The notes below the pieces were generated by a model. It ran no database searches, was not told the origin of the DNA, and worked only from the letters and a program-made list of their open reading frames with translations. Both the position numbers and the translations under genes were made by a program. A stretch of DNA of 64,000 nt. It comes from Polydactylus sextarius. Taxonomy: Eukaryota > Chordata > Actinopteri > Polynemidae. Position 1 is the stretch's first letter. Each line of letters opens with the position of its first letter. The stretch covers positions 11,632,275 through 11,696,274 of the forward strand of contig CM028921.1 in NCBI GenBank assembly GCA_016801845.1, written 5' to 3'. Of this stretch, positions 1 through 13,000 are shown in pieces.

Positions 1-3000
1 GCCCAGAGCTTCTGATAGTGATTGACTGTGACTATAGGCAGGCTGTCATAATTAGGCGGCGGAAAAAGCCTAAGCGAGTGTGTTCACTCTCAATGGCATT
101 CCAGAGCTGTGTGTGACTGAAGAAATATTTACACAGTTTGAGAAAGTATGCAGTGAATAATGGAAAGAAAAACAATGACCTGAGGAGCAGCGGGGTCCTC
201 CTGCAGCTTTGCATGTGTAACAGCAGTCAGTAACAGGCGATGGTTAACTGTCATTTGCTCACAGCATTTAAATGCCGTGAGGAAAACACTGTGTAGATGT
301 GGTTCTGAAAGTCAGTGAGTGAGTGAGAGAGTCAGTGAGAGTCAGTGAGGTGGTCCTGAAAGGAAAGCAGGCTGGCAAAAGCGTACAGGTTTCAAATGAT
401 ACTGAAGCTTATAGCATACCCTCAGATCACTTTATCTTTGCAGATCTATTTTGTTATGTTTTCATTTCCATCATCATTGACTTCATCATAATTATGTGTG
501 CTGTTTTGAAACAGTCTGTCCCTCAGGCAGGTTCATATCAAGTTCTTGCTCTGCAGGTTTTTTACGAGATCTCCAGGGCTAAAAGCAAGTTAACGCAAGT
601 TCCCAAATATGTACCTAAAGGAACGAGTGATGGGGCATATACGTGTGAAAGAGAAGGAGAAAAATAAATAGTAGAAGTTTATAATGAGGTACAGAGATGC
701 AGACTGTATAACAAACAAACACTCAACACACAAAGACACAGAGCATGAAAGAGTGACAGCTCTTTCACACTCCACTGCTTCGCTCAGATGTTTACCCATT
801 GTATTCTGGTTATTGTTGATGTATTGTGTTGTGTGTTTCCTGGCACAGATACACTGTCTAGAAGAGAAATTTACAACTATTTAATGATCTGGTTTTATTA
901 GAATATGTGTACGATAACATCACTATGGGCCATGTGTACATATGTGTGAGCTTCACTTCACAGTAATAAACACAGCATGATATCCAGTCAGTGGATACCA
1001 GATGGTGCTTTTTATTCAAGTGACACTGTATAAAATTAGTCGTAATGTACATCTAGGAATGTCGGCAGTGTAGAGTTGTTGTTGTATGGAGAGCAGTCTT
1101 GTTATTGTATTTGAAACTGAAATGTTATTCTATGGATTTATTTGACTACAGGATTTTAAGATCAGTGGCTTCTGGTAGCATATTTTTAACTATTTGAGCT
1201 GAAGATGATGAAACTCACTTTGGATTTGATATGTGCAAGAGTGTGTCTAGGTCTCTGTGTGTGGCTGGCTGATGTAATAAGCTGTGTGTGTATGTGTGTG
1301 TGCATGTGCGTACGTGTCTGCAGGAATGCCCTTTTTGTCATCACCGCGGGGTGGTGTGAGGAGACTGGGGCATGGCCACTGCTGCAGGCTGTGCTCAGTC
1401 CCCACAGACACCAGTGTTTAATTAGTGAGAGAACATCTATCCTCCTTAGTCCCTTTATTGGCAAATCCTGAACGAGAAAGTAACCCCTCTCACCCTGCCT
1501 CCAATACCATGGGACTCCACCAACAGAGATTTATGACCACAGATAACAGTGCAAAATTTTGCGCTTGTGTCTGTAATGTGTGTTCTAGTCATTTAAATGT
1601 AGGTTAGAAGGACGAGGGGGGTGGCAGCACAGTGAGAGTAAATGCATGTATCATCTACATACACTGAAATTTGAGAGTGTGTCAGGTGAATCTACTCATG
1701 TATGAAACATAATGTGTGCAGCAATCCTGTTTCACAGAACCAGATGCCCAACACAGATGTTAGCTCTTCATCTATTCACAACCTCAATTCAGGTCCATTA
1801 TATCATTGTATATGTAGAGACATGATCATCTCATTCTCTACTTCACCTGATTACTTTAATCTGACCTTCATCAAAACCTTTCTCTCCACCTCTATCTATC
1901 TCTTATTTTCTCATCTGTTTGCCATCCCATTCCTTTGTCTCCATCCTCACCTTCATCAGCCACACCCTCCGTTTTTCAACCCTCCCCCCTTTTCCCTCGC
2001 CCATCCCCCATACATTGTTACACATCTATCTTTATATTGCATTCTTGCCGTTTCACCTCTCCCATCCTTCCTTATGTCTATTATACACCTCAATCTCTTT
2101 CTCTGCCTCACTCATCCCCCTCTCAGCAGCACAGAGGGTATACCATAGTGGTGGTTGTAGTGGGGGGTGGGGTGGTTCTGCCTTACTGGCTGATTTAATG
2201 AGCTCCTGTGGGGATCGGACTGAAGCCATCAAAAGCTACGTGCTGATACATTGCCGGCTCTGTTAAGCAGAAGCGTCTGTGCTAATGATAGGAAAGGCGC
2301 ATACACCACTGTTTCACATGCAGCTTCATATGAACACAGGAGCAGCTATATAGCTATAGAGAGAGCTAAGAGATGAATAGTTGATGTGTAACCCATCATC
2401 TAATGGTGGAGGTTGTGGGGAGGTATAGCAGGAGAATCTCACATTACTCTGGGTGATCTCTCCTCATTGACCTTTCACCTGAGCAGCTTTAGGCAAACGA
2501 TGGGGGTTGGAGAAAGGAGATATCAGACAGATAGTAACAAAATCCTTTTGGTTGCAGCTTTTTAAAACTTGACTGAACACGTAGCTTCACAGTGAAGAGC
2601 ATGATGTATGAAACAGTGACAGTTACACAAAATGAGACATGAAATATGAAAGCCTTAGAGTTTGGAATGCAGCAGCAAAAGAGAGAAGACCTGCAGATGA
2701 AGGTGCAGAGGGAAATAAATGTGATGACTAGAATGTGATAATATTTGAGATTTTAATTGTATATTTGATGGTACGGTGGGTTGTAGTTTAAGTAGATGCC
2801 ATTAAATTCAGTCTCTTTGAGGATATGATCTAGATAAATAGAACGCCTAATTCAGTCCAGTTTATACCACAATCACTCTCCAGAATAATGGTCAGTTTGC
2901 ACATAATTACAGTGGGACTGGTCACATTTGAGAGACCTATGCAGACCACAGCACTAACCTCAGGATTCCCAGAGGCTCCCTCTAATGATGGCCTCATTAT

Positions 3001-5161
3001 GGACACAAAGAGTTGTGCCAAACAAAGGGAAACAGTAGATGATGCTGAGGGACAGGCACGTATGGGTCATGTGTGGCCAGGATGCTGACGCACCCTGATT
3101 GCAAAAGCAGGAAACGCAGGAGACACTGTTACAGCTATAATATACAATCCATGAAGAATTTTGCCATGAAGAACCATTGCACAGCATGATCAGTCACAGT
3201 AAAGGGGACTGGTACTTGTTAGGAAAACACACAGAGGTCCTACTGTGCCAAATAAGGAAAAACTGTTGTCAGAGGTCAATGTGTGCGTGAATTTCTATTA
3301 AAATAGTGTTTAGGTCAATCATCTGTGGTCAGCACTGCTCCTTCAGCACCAAGGAGAGTGCGGCTGACCTGTGCTGAGGCCTGATGTTATGTCACTGACC
3401 GTGGTACTGAGTGCCTGATCTGCTATGTTAACCTCTTGAGCCTAATACAAGGCAATACAATGTCTAAATGAAGTATTTGCAACAAATATGTAACATTTAA
3501 TGATACAGTTTGTCAATCAGTCTAAAGTCTAATTGCTTACTAGTACCAGATAAACATTACAAAGAGACCCATTTGATGATGTGAAACTGTAAGCTATAAA
3601 TCTAAGTGTTACAGTTTTAAGTCCCTTAGGTTTTCATGTCTGGTTTCCATTCATTCATTAGCTACTTCATTTAGTCCAGAGTCAGTGAGTGGCAGCATGG
3701 AACTGACTTGGGTGAATCTCAATGAAATCTACATTTTTTACTGTGCTGTTTGCTTGGATTGGTGCCATTCTTTGATCAAAACCGTATTCGCACTCAAGTT
3801 CACTTGGAAGCAGTTCAAGATGGCTATCAAGTGGACCACTGAGTGACTCTGTACACCCATGTCCATTTGGGTTCATCCTCTTAAATTAACCAAGTCTAGA
3901 ACAGAAAATGTCTGCTCCATTTAACCAATACTGCCTGTTATAATTAATAGGTCTAATCAAAGTGTTTGCTTTGGATGAGTAGACTGCCCAGCTGTGCCAG
4001 CTTATACATGGATGTATGCAGTCAGTGGACACATGCCCATGTGAATACATCTAAAATACGAACTCTCTCTAGGAGATGAACTAACTGAGGCATATATTTT
4101 ATTGGTCAGTTGTTGGAGAAACCTTGAATGGGAGCAGGGTAACAGCTCAGTGTTAAATGTTAACTTCCACCTGATTAGTTTTCCCCCACTTATAGGAGAT
4201 TTGTTTCTTAGTAAGCTCCACTTAAAGGATCTTCTTTGTTTTGTTGAGCCACCTTAGGAACAGTATGTTACACCGCTGATGCAATAAACCAGATTTGCAT
4301 GATAAACCACACATCTCTCCATCTCTGTCTATCACCGAATACATTCATCCCGACAACCATCTAGATATACATAATTGAGAAGCGTAGAGTGACAATGCTT
4401 CCCTTTCTTCTGATGCTGGAATTTATCTCCCACTTCCTATGCACAGCACAACCTGAACTGTTTGCTGAGAGCTTCATTGGTTGGGTGGGGGGGCTTTTTC
4501 ACAGCTCCTAGGCAGCCACTATGTGTGAGCCCATTTCTTCCCACTGCATGGCAAGTGGCTGTGAGGCCCAGAGGGGCCAGATATATCCGGAGCCTGGCCC
4601 AGCTCCAGTTGTCTTTACCTCACAGTATATTGTGATGCTCCAGTCATGAGAACGGGCATCGGGCCCCTCGAGAAATCAGTGGGAAACTGGTATTCTCATT
4701 TACATCTCCCTCTGACTATCCCATAGATCCCAAGAACCTGAATTAATGCAAACTGGTTAAGTATTATGTAAGCTGAAGTTGTGGATGGTAGAGTGGCCCT
4801 AAATGGCAGAGTGTGTGATGGAAACTCAGTCAATTATGCTGCCAAGTTACGGAGGAAGCACTATTCAAAATGTCCTGTGAAGATTTTGGGGTCGGAATAC
4901 TTAATAACTTTGATGAAGTCAAGATATAACTTGTTTAGCCATTTGCTAATTTTTCAAGCTAAATCCCGTCTTAATATGGTGTGTGTGTGTGTGTATGTGC
5001 GTGTGTGTGGCTTTGAGCTTCCTCTTTCTCCTTCATCCCTTTCTCTCTAAGCTGCAGAGTGTTGCTAGGACAACCCCTTGTGGTCCTTGCTGCATCGCGG
5101 TGGCCCTCAATGCCAGCACTCAGGGAACCTCCTCGCACTGGGAAGGCAGCATAAAATCGGG

Positions 5162-5179
5162 ATAATCGCTGTCGATTAT
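5162..5179. repeat. Perfect 7-bp inverted repeat (ATAATCG-CTGT-CGATTAT)
   Basis: Both arms carry TAATCG/CGATTA cores of a type bound by homeodomain factors. It lies in a comparatively GC-rich part of the upstream region. Confidence 0.5.
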
Positions 5180-6662
5180 GGGACACAATGGGTGCTGCTT
5201 CTGAAAGATGCATTCATCCTGGAAAAAGAGACTGTGGAGGGGGAAAGAGAAAGGGGCGCCTTGGTCGCTCCGCTGCTCTCCCACGGTGGGCACAGGCATG
5301 ACATCAGTGGCCTGAAAGAGCTGGCATTCTGGACATGCCCACTGCCCTCCCCCCTTTGCTATACCCTTATACCCCCTCCCATTGGAGCCCCCTCCCTTCT
5401 TTTCTCGCCCCTGCCAGTTTGGATGCAGTGCTTGGCCAGGCGAGTTGGGGCCATTGCCACTGTTTGCGTGTGAAACAAAGCCCCCTCAGAAGGAAGAGAG
5501 AGGAAGCAGAGAGCTTCACATGGTACCAGCCAAGAGCAGGGATGGCTGCCTCAGCCTTCCCCTCACAGGCCCCTCTTTTGGCTGACAGTTGCCGGTGTGA
5601 CCCTGGTACCCCCATCTCCCCAAGTGTCCCTTTTACTCCCCCCTGTAACTCCTTCTCTGTCCTAGTCTCTAGCTCTCATCCCGAAAATGCTCCCTTTTCC
5701 CTGAGAAGAGGCCTTTGAATGAGTATGAGACATGTCAAGGGATTTAGGATGAGTGATTTCTCATGACACAACCTTTGCCGACAGGGATGGCATTCCTCAG
5801 GCTTTTGTTGTGCAGTTGGTCATTTGTCTGACGAGGAAATAGCTTTCCAACACATTTCCCTAATTAGAATAATGTGATACTGCTCAATACAACATGAAGT
5901 CCCATGCTGCTGGGAGACTAGAGGGAAATCAGTGTGACACCATCCTCACATGAATCACGTTGGTCATTTGTGCTTTGCAGTTCAGAGCTTTGGAGTTTCA
6001 TTGTAGAGTGACGTTGTGTAAATATATATGTTGAGCGTGACTTGAATGTGTGAATCTCATTTTGGCAGAAATATAAAAGACAAACTGTTTTACCTCTCTT
6101 TTCTTTTTAAATTTGTTTTGTTACCAAAAGGGTTAATGATACACTGTATTTATATTATACCTTTGAAACTAGTGATGTGTGATGAGTGGTCGTATATGAA
6201 ATATCCATTTTTTTCTCATAATTGTGGCGCAAGCATCACATATTAATCATATATTGCAGAAGTACATGGAGCAGCATTAAAACATTAAGCTCTCATCTGC
6301 TGTCCATCAAAATGACCCCAAAGCCCCAAAACACCAACATTATGGGCATTAAATCTCCTATCCGTCATTCCTTTGTCATTTATTCCCCTTATAGAAAGGG
6401 ATACTTAGAAAGCACTAGAGTCTACACTGTGCCATTAGAAGGCCTTTCCCTCACTCTCCCATGTATCTGGATGAGTTGAGGAGGATTACAGGGTCCAGGG
6501 GATGCAGGGTCCCTGAGGGATTTGACTCTTAAGCTCCAATATTGACTCCTCCCTCTGCTCTTTCTTTTCAGTTATATATTTTCCAATGTTTATTTGTTGT
6601 GTGTGCGTGTGTGTGCTGTGTATGACTTGTGAGTGTGAGTGTTGGTGATGGTGGTGAAAATA

Positions 6663-6703
6663 GGGGGTGGGGGCAGAGGAGGTGGGGTTGGGTGCTGAGG
6701 GGG
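6663..6703 (+). repeat. G-rich tract
   Basis: Five G-runs of 3-5 bases in 41 bp, one inter-run loop being 10 bases. A possible long-loop G-quadruplex. Confidence 0.5.
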
Positions 6704-6902
6704 TGTTTGTAGACATCAGGATGGGGCAATCCAGGTTGCTGTGGCTGAGCTGTGCTGCGTCGTCTGGGCTGTTTTGACTCGCTCCTCTCTGGATGCTTTG
6801 AACGAGCTGTTGGTCAGCTGAGAGCTTCTAGCTGTCAGCTCAGCTCTGGTGTTTCCAGCCACTGGCTGTTACCTGGGAACTTATCTGCTGACGTCTGGCA
6901 AC

Positions 6903-6938
6903 ATTTTTTTTCTTTTTTTTTTTTTTTTTTTTTTTTTG
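6903..6938. repeat. Poly-T run
   Basis: 36 bases, all T except one C. Confidence 0.9.
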
Positions 6939-7469
6939 GATGGGGCAGCTGTGATCCTAAATACGATTTCTTGTGCTGATTCATTCTTCAATACCAAAGT
7001 TTGGAGATCTGATTCTGGTCAATGTATATAGCACTTACCTCAAGTCCACCAGAAATGAAGTAAGTAATATGCACACCATTTACAATTCTAGATATAATCT
7101 ACACTAAATCTTTTTTCTATTCACTCACCTCCATCACTCACTCATCAATCACTTAATGATTGAGTATGACACATGCATTAATTATATTATAAGTTAAAAG
7201 TTTAAGTGAAAAGTTGTTATGCATCAGCAGAAAATAAGGGAGCATCTCTAGGGTGTGACTTAAATGGTAGTTATGCAAATTTATTAGAATTTTAACACTT
7301 GGAATTTAAGTTTTATGTCTAAGTTTAATATCAGGTGTTTTAGTTTTATTAAGACCCTCATTAATTCTTCATGTCGTCATGGTTCTGTAATGCAATTAAT
7401 CTGAGTAAGCCCTCAGCCAAGATTAAACGCTTTATAAGGTGATCCCATTAGAGATGATGAGGAGGAAAC

Positions 7470-7479
7470 TGTGTGTGTG

Positions 7480-7521
<42 letters not shown>

Positions 7522-7540
7522 CGTGTGTGTGTGTGCATGT
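7470..7540. repeat. (GT)n microsatellite
   Basis: About 70 bp of GT units with GC and AT interruptions. Confidence 0.95.
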
Positions 7541-7974
7541 TGTAACCTTTGATTCATGATTAATATAAACTCACTTTATGAGTGGGTATTGACACATCAG
7601 TGATTTTTTTTGTATTCACACTTTCAAAATGAAGCAGCTCAAATTCATTGGACTCAAATCTCCCAAGAAGCTTGAAACATTTAATATCAGAATTGAGGGC
7701 AAAGATAATTAATTCTAAGATAATATCTTGTAAAATTTTTATTATAAATATTATAAAGAGCCAGGATACTATTCCATCCAGAAAAAATATTCTATAACAT
7801 AGATAACACATTTTTTCATACTAGAATGAAAAGATGGTTCTCTGTGGCAGTTGATTACTCTTTTCCACATATTTTCATATTCATCTATCACTGTCTCTGA
7901 CTTGGTGAGAGAAGCGCTAATGAGAGTATCATGACAGAATAATATCCGACCTCCGTGACGTCCAACATCTGCCT

Positions 7975-7998
7975 CCCTCTCTCTCTCTCTCTCTCTCC
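7975..7998. repeat. (CT)n microsatellite
   Basis: Pure CT run followed within 20 bp by CTAAAAATAA, a MEF2-type match. Confidence 0.85.
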
Positions 7999-8328
7999 CT
8001 CGCTGCTAAAAATAATAAAAGGGAGCGAAAAGGGGTAAAATTCAATTAACAGCAGTCATCACTCTTATGGAATGGGATTACATGGTGATGCTATTTTTGC
8101 AGCGTGTTATTTCTGGGGTGTTGCTAATTCATCCAGCAGACATATGAAATAAAGGAGGATGGTGGCTCCTGTTTGCCTGCTGTTTGTCTGTATTTCTCTG
8201 TTTTTTCACACTTCACTTTGAAATTAATAAAATGAGATGGGACTGGTCCATCTGTGTGCCTGGAAGCTGACCAGGTGGTCTTCCTATAGCCAAGCTCACG
8301 ATGCTCTAATACACAAAGCCGGGGGAGG

Positions 8329-8331
8329 TGT

Positions 8332-8363
<32 letters not shown>

Positions 8364-8364
8364 A
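8329..8364. repeat. (GT)n microsatellite
   Basis: GT repeat with one TC interruption. Confidence 0.9.
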
Positions 8365-8885
8365 TAAGTGTGTGAGTATGTGCGCGCTCATGTGGAATTA
8401 TTAGTCACCACTTACACAACAACAATAACAGCACACAGAGCCTTTGGTTGTGAGAAGTTTCTCATATTGATTTGCACTCCCTGACTTGCCTTTTATCTTT
8501 ACAAAGTTCCTGCTTTGGAAGAAAAATAAAACTTGGCAGCTAGAATGATTAATATCTATGAAGAACTATGACTTCATAGCTGACAACGGGGAGAGGTTGT
8601 GAGGACAAATAAAATTAACTCCACCACTGAGGCTTCCGTTTGTGAGTTTGAGGCCATGAACCCCAGGGGTGAGGTGAGAGGTCACAGCCACATTATTTCT
8701 TCTTTGCTTTTCTTTGTAATCCATCACAGCAGACATTTTCATGGCCTTATTGGAGATGAATAGCAACACAGGGAAACTTCTATTTCCTCACAGACAACAA
8801 AGATGTCAATCCGAGCGAGAGGATTTGCTCGATTGTCCACACAACTTCTTGAGGAGATGATGAATAGAAATCTTTAGTGCCACTT

Positions 8886-8916
8886 TTTCCTTTCTTTCTT
8901 TAATTCTTCCCTTTTT

Positions 8917-8983
<67 letters not shown>

Positions 8984-8987
8984 CTCT
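8886..8987. repeat. (CTTT)n microsatellite
   Basis: About 100 bp polypyrimidine tract. The - strand open frame of Lys/Glu/Arg repeats across it is an artefact of the repeat. Confidence 0.95.
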
Positions 8988-9922
8988 CACAGTTGCATTT
9001 CACATTTTGTGTGACTCTCTATGTATTATCACACAATCATAACTGAGGCAGGAAATGTATAAGTGCATAAATCCTAACAGGCCATATGTTTGCACCTATT
9101 CTGTTATTCGTCAAACATTTCTACTGTCAAGTTGGCATTTTCTCATTCTATTTTTCTCTCTCCATCTGTTTTACTCAGTTTTTTTTATTTCTGTCTTCAG
9201 TGAACACCCAAAGATGTTCAACAGGAGATTTTTTTGTTAGGGTTTGCACCACATATGGCAATTAATTAAAAACGTGCATGTTATATAATACAGCTTTTTT
9301 TTTTAAATTGTAATATGTGCTTCTTGGCTGCTTTATTGTTTGTTCTGTTGATGCAAATGTGGTCTACACTGCTTCGTAATATACTTAATCTATAATCCCT
9401 ATAATCATCATAAACCTGCTCTGAAAGTTGTTACAATCAGTCAAGTGATTTAATAGGAAAAAAAGGATGGAAATTCCTCAAACATTCCAAATAATTATTA
9501 CTACTTGATCAAAATAACAAGGAATTTCATGTCTGAACTAAAGAAAAATATAGAATCAGATTTCATAAACAGATTTGAGATGCAACATGTCCAAGGTATC
9601 GCTCCTAAAGATCAATTTTACAAGCAGCAGCTTTTAGTCAGCTTCCATCTGTTGGATGCTATAGTAACCATGAAGCGTGTAGGACTGACAGCTTGGTAAC
9701 ATACTTGATTGCATCACATCTTGCGCACTATTTTCTTTTTAATTTTCTTTTTCTTTTAAAATTGGTTTTCATAAACACTATGAAAACATAAGACACAGTG
9801 ACCACACACTATGATTTTTTATCATTACAATGCTATGTGTGCAGGACGCTCTCTATCTATCTATGGTTTTACATTTGGTGGATGAAAGCTAAACCATTTT
9901 CTTTTCTTTTTGTCTGTCACAG

Positions 9923-10062
9923 TGCCAACAGTATGCCTAAACAAGTGGAGGTGAGGATGCACGAGAGTCACCTGGAGCCCATCGAGGCCAGGCCTCAGTC
10001 CAAATGTGCCAAAATCTGCTCCAAGATGTTCAAGAACCTTCTGCTTACACTCACCGTCCTCG
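9923..10062 (+). CDS. slc1a2: slc1a2 exon 2: N-terminus and start of TM1
   Basis: The exon follows a CAG acceptor and reads (G)-A-N-S-M-P-K-Q, matching mammalian GLT-1 exon 2 (ANNMPKQ). The leading T finishes a codon begun in an unseen exon 1. The ATG at 9933 is the first start codon that can be supported. The exon ends LLLTLTVL-G at a GTAAAT donor in phase 1. Confidence 0.93.
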
Positions 10063-13000
10063 GTAAATAATCTCTTCTGTCTCCCATCTTTTTTAATTTC
10101 TTTCCAGTTTCCTTTTAGAAAGCAGGTCATGCTAAAAGCAGGCACCACCACTGAGCTCAGTGTTCTGTTCAATGAGAGCTCGATTATGCAACGTGCGCGT
10201 AATATGAGGAGGAGATGCCATCTGTGCTTGCTCAGTGTACCAGACACTAAGATGACTGGGTGTCCTCACCGTCCCCAGCTCTGTGCCACCTGTTGCTATC
10301 AAATGCTCTCTGAGGCACTGGACACCCAAACAGCCTCTGATGGTGCATGAAAAATATAGTGATTAAAGCTGTGGCTCATTTCACCACAGGAGAGAGATTT
10401 AATGAAAAGAGGAAAGGCCATGGGAATGATGCACTTTCTTTTTTATAAGCCTTCAGTTAGATTTGTGTTTAACCAGCATATATCCTTTATACTTTGTTGT
10501 GTTTGATAAGTTCCCAGTCATAGCATTTTGTAAGAATACCCTGTGAACCTGTAAGCAAAATGGATACATATATACTGCAATGTAAGTCTGTGTATGTGTA
10601 TTTCCTTTAATCACGTTGTCCTTGTCTATCTGCATGTGTGTTTGTGTGGGCATGTGTAATGTGTACATCTCAGCCCACTTGGCAGGACTCTTACAAAGCA
10701 AGAGAGCCAGCATGATCATTGATCATCTGTCACTTGGCAGATAAGAGGCTGAATGGGAACTTGCAAATAGGCCAAAGAGACGGCACAGGAAATCAAGTGC
10801 CATCCAAAACCATTGGGTGCTGCTAGACGGGAGGACAGATTGAACCACAGAAGACAGCTTACAATAGTTTTTTAAAGAGAGCTGGAGGGCTTTTGATTCC
10901 AGTGTGTGTTATAAAACAATGTCTCGGGCTTTGTGATCTTTGGCAGTGGTGTGGTAGCAGAGGAAGTGCAGCCCCGGGGGGAAAGGAGACGGGGTAGCTG
11001 GAGTTTTGTCTGGCCTGAGACAGACAGATACAGAGGCCAACCACTGGGCCTAGTAGACAGAGCTGCAGGGGGGTTAGAGCACACAGAGGTCATCTTTACT
11101 TTCTGAGCAAAAAAAAAAAAAAAAAAAAAAAAATTGTGTGGAAAGAACTATTAGTTGAAATAGACATGTGTCAAAGGTCAACAGAGGTTTTTGTTACAGA
11201 GGGGTTGAACTTTCTCTTTTTTCAGGCTTCTTAGAGAGTGAATGGAAGGCAGAAGAGAGGTAGTGGGGTAATATATTACATAGCAGAAACATCCCAGATG
11301 AGCCTGAGATTCAGCTCAACTACCTCTCTCTCCCTTATTTGATGCTAGTGTTGCTGATTTTTTCTCCCTACCACATAGTGAAAAACCCTCCAAAACATTT
11401 TATGTTCAGAGAGATTACAGTTGCTTCAGCAGGGAAACTAACAAGCTGCCTCCTTCCCACTGCTTCAAAGAGATCTGATCTTAATCCTCCATGAGATATG
11501 CTCTCTCTTAGCAGGTTTCCTCACCCTGCCATCCTCCCTAAGCATGAAATACACTTGTTGTATGACTCCACAAAAGTGGATGATTCAGGGGCCAGTTGTG
11601 GAGGTGTGGTGCAGAAAATTGATGTTCATTTGATATTTAGATTATGGTTATAATGTCTTAGTTTTGCCAGTGAATACATCCATAAAATGCTTTTTGTTTT
11701 TAAATGTTTCATTCAAGTGTAATCTTCATTTCTATTATACATTTACAGTTTCACTCACTCACACTTCTTCTTACACTTCAGGTGTGATCTTGGGAGCTGT
11801 AGCAGGGATGTTGCTTCGTGTCGCCTCCCCAATCCACCCCGATATTGTCATGGTGATCGCGTTTCCCGGAGATATCCTGATGCGGATGCTGAAGATGTTA
11901 ATTCTGCCACTTATCATCTCTAGTTTAATCACAGGTGCAGTGTAACTGATCATTTTTAGAAGAAAAATGATGAGCAAGTTTGAATGTGAGGCTAAATACA
12001 TTTTAAATTCTTCATGTGTACATTTTCACTGCTGTAAAACTGCTAAAATAGATGTGAGAAAATGCTATTATTACTGTAATCCTGATTCTGAATTTTATTT
12101 GAATTTCATTTAATTCATCATATCCTGAACCGTGATATGATCTAATACCATTAAGCAATCCCCTAATGGTTTTTGTGTTCAGCCGTCATCCCTCTCAGTA
12201 TTAAGTCAACATTTCCATTCAATAAGACCAAGTAATTACCTGGTAAACATGATCTTGCTTGTTTTGGCTGCAGGTCTGGCCGGTTTGGATGCCAAATCTA
12301 GCGGTCGCCTTGGCACCAGAGCTATGGTCTACTACATGACCACCACTGTTATTGCTGCTATCCTGGGAGTCATCCTAGTGTTAGTCATCCACCCTGGCAA
12401 CCCCAAACTGAAGGAGAATTTGGGCGAGGGCGAGAAAAATGATGATGTGTCTAGCTTGGATGCCTTCTTTGATCTGATCAGGAACCTGTTCCCAGAGAAT
12501 CTTGTGCAAGCTTGTTTCCAACAGGTAATGAGGACATATAAGCAGATAAGATATATCAAGTTTCATGCTGAAATTCAATTGTCAGTGATCAATATGATGT
12601 GCATTTAACATTTTTTTAAAATAATTAACTGTTTTGTGCAGGGACACATTTTCAAACTCTGTTATCATAAGCTGTGTATCATTCAATATCATAAAATAAG
12701 ATCATAATTGTCATTAAACTCTATTTTCCTTCATATCCTCAGATCCAGACGGTCACAAAGAAGGTGGAGGTGATTGTAGAGGAGGATGTCAATGCCACCA
12801 CCATGGAGGGACTGGTGGCGAACATTACCAAGGAGCCTCAGTACATCATCAAAAAGTCCCTGCAGTTCAAAAGCGGCATGAATGTTTTGGGTGTGTGACA
12901 TTTGTTCCCCAAGGAAGAAAAAAAACACTCACTTTAACTTAAAAAAAAAACAAAACAAACTAAAAGTCTACAGCTATGCTAGCAACTGTATGAAGCTGTC

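Larger units (their letters stand above)
1..9922. other. Non-coding region upstream of slc1a2 exon 2
   Basis: No exon of a recognisable protein was found on either strand. The open frames here are short and mostly simple-sequence translations. The slc1a2 exon at 9923 begins inside a codon, so this DNA is most likely slc1a2 intron 1, which is very long in mammals, or intron 1 plus 5' flank. It holds GT repeats, a CTTT tract, a poly-T run, a G-rich tract near 6663 and a short perfect inverted repeat at 5162-5179. I searched for a short ATG exon ending in a phase-2 GT donor and found no credible one. Confidence 0.7.

Noticed and set aside
1702..2148. 148-codon open frame on the + strand
   Set aside because: Ser/His/Pro/Leu-rich translation of pyrimidine-rich DNA; overlapping frames are equally open; no family resemblance.
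5335..5718. 127-codon Pro/Ser-rich open frame
   Set aside because: C-rich non-coding sequence with no splice context or homology that I recognise.
8653..8666. Candidate slc1a2 leader exon (ATGAACCCCAGG before GGTGAGG)
   Set aside because: Gives the wrong phase for joining to exon 2 and no resemblance to known EAAT2 leaders.
8806..9003. Open frame of Lys-Glu-Arg repeats on the - strand
   Set aside because: Direct translation of the CTTT microsatellite.
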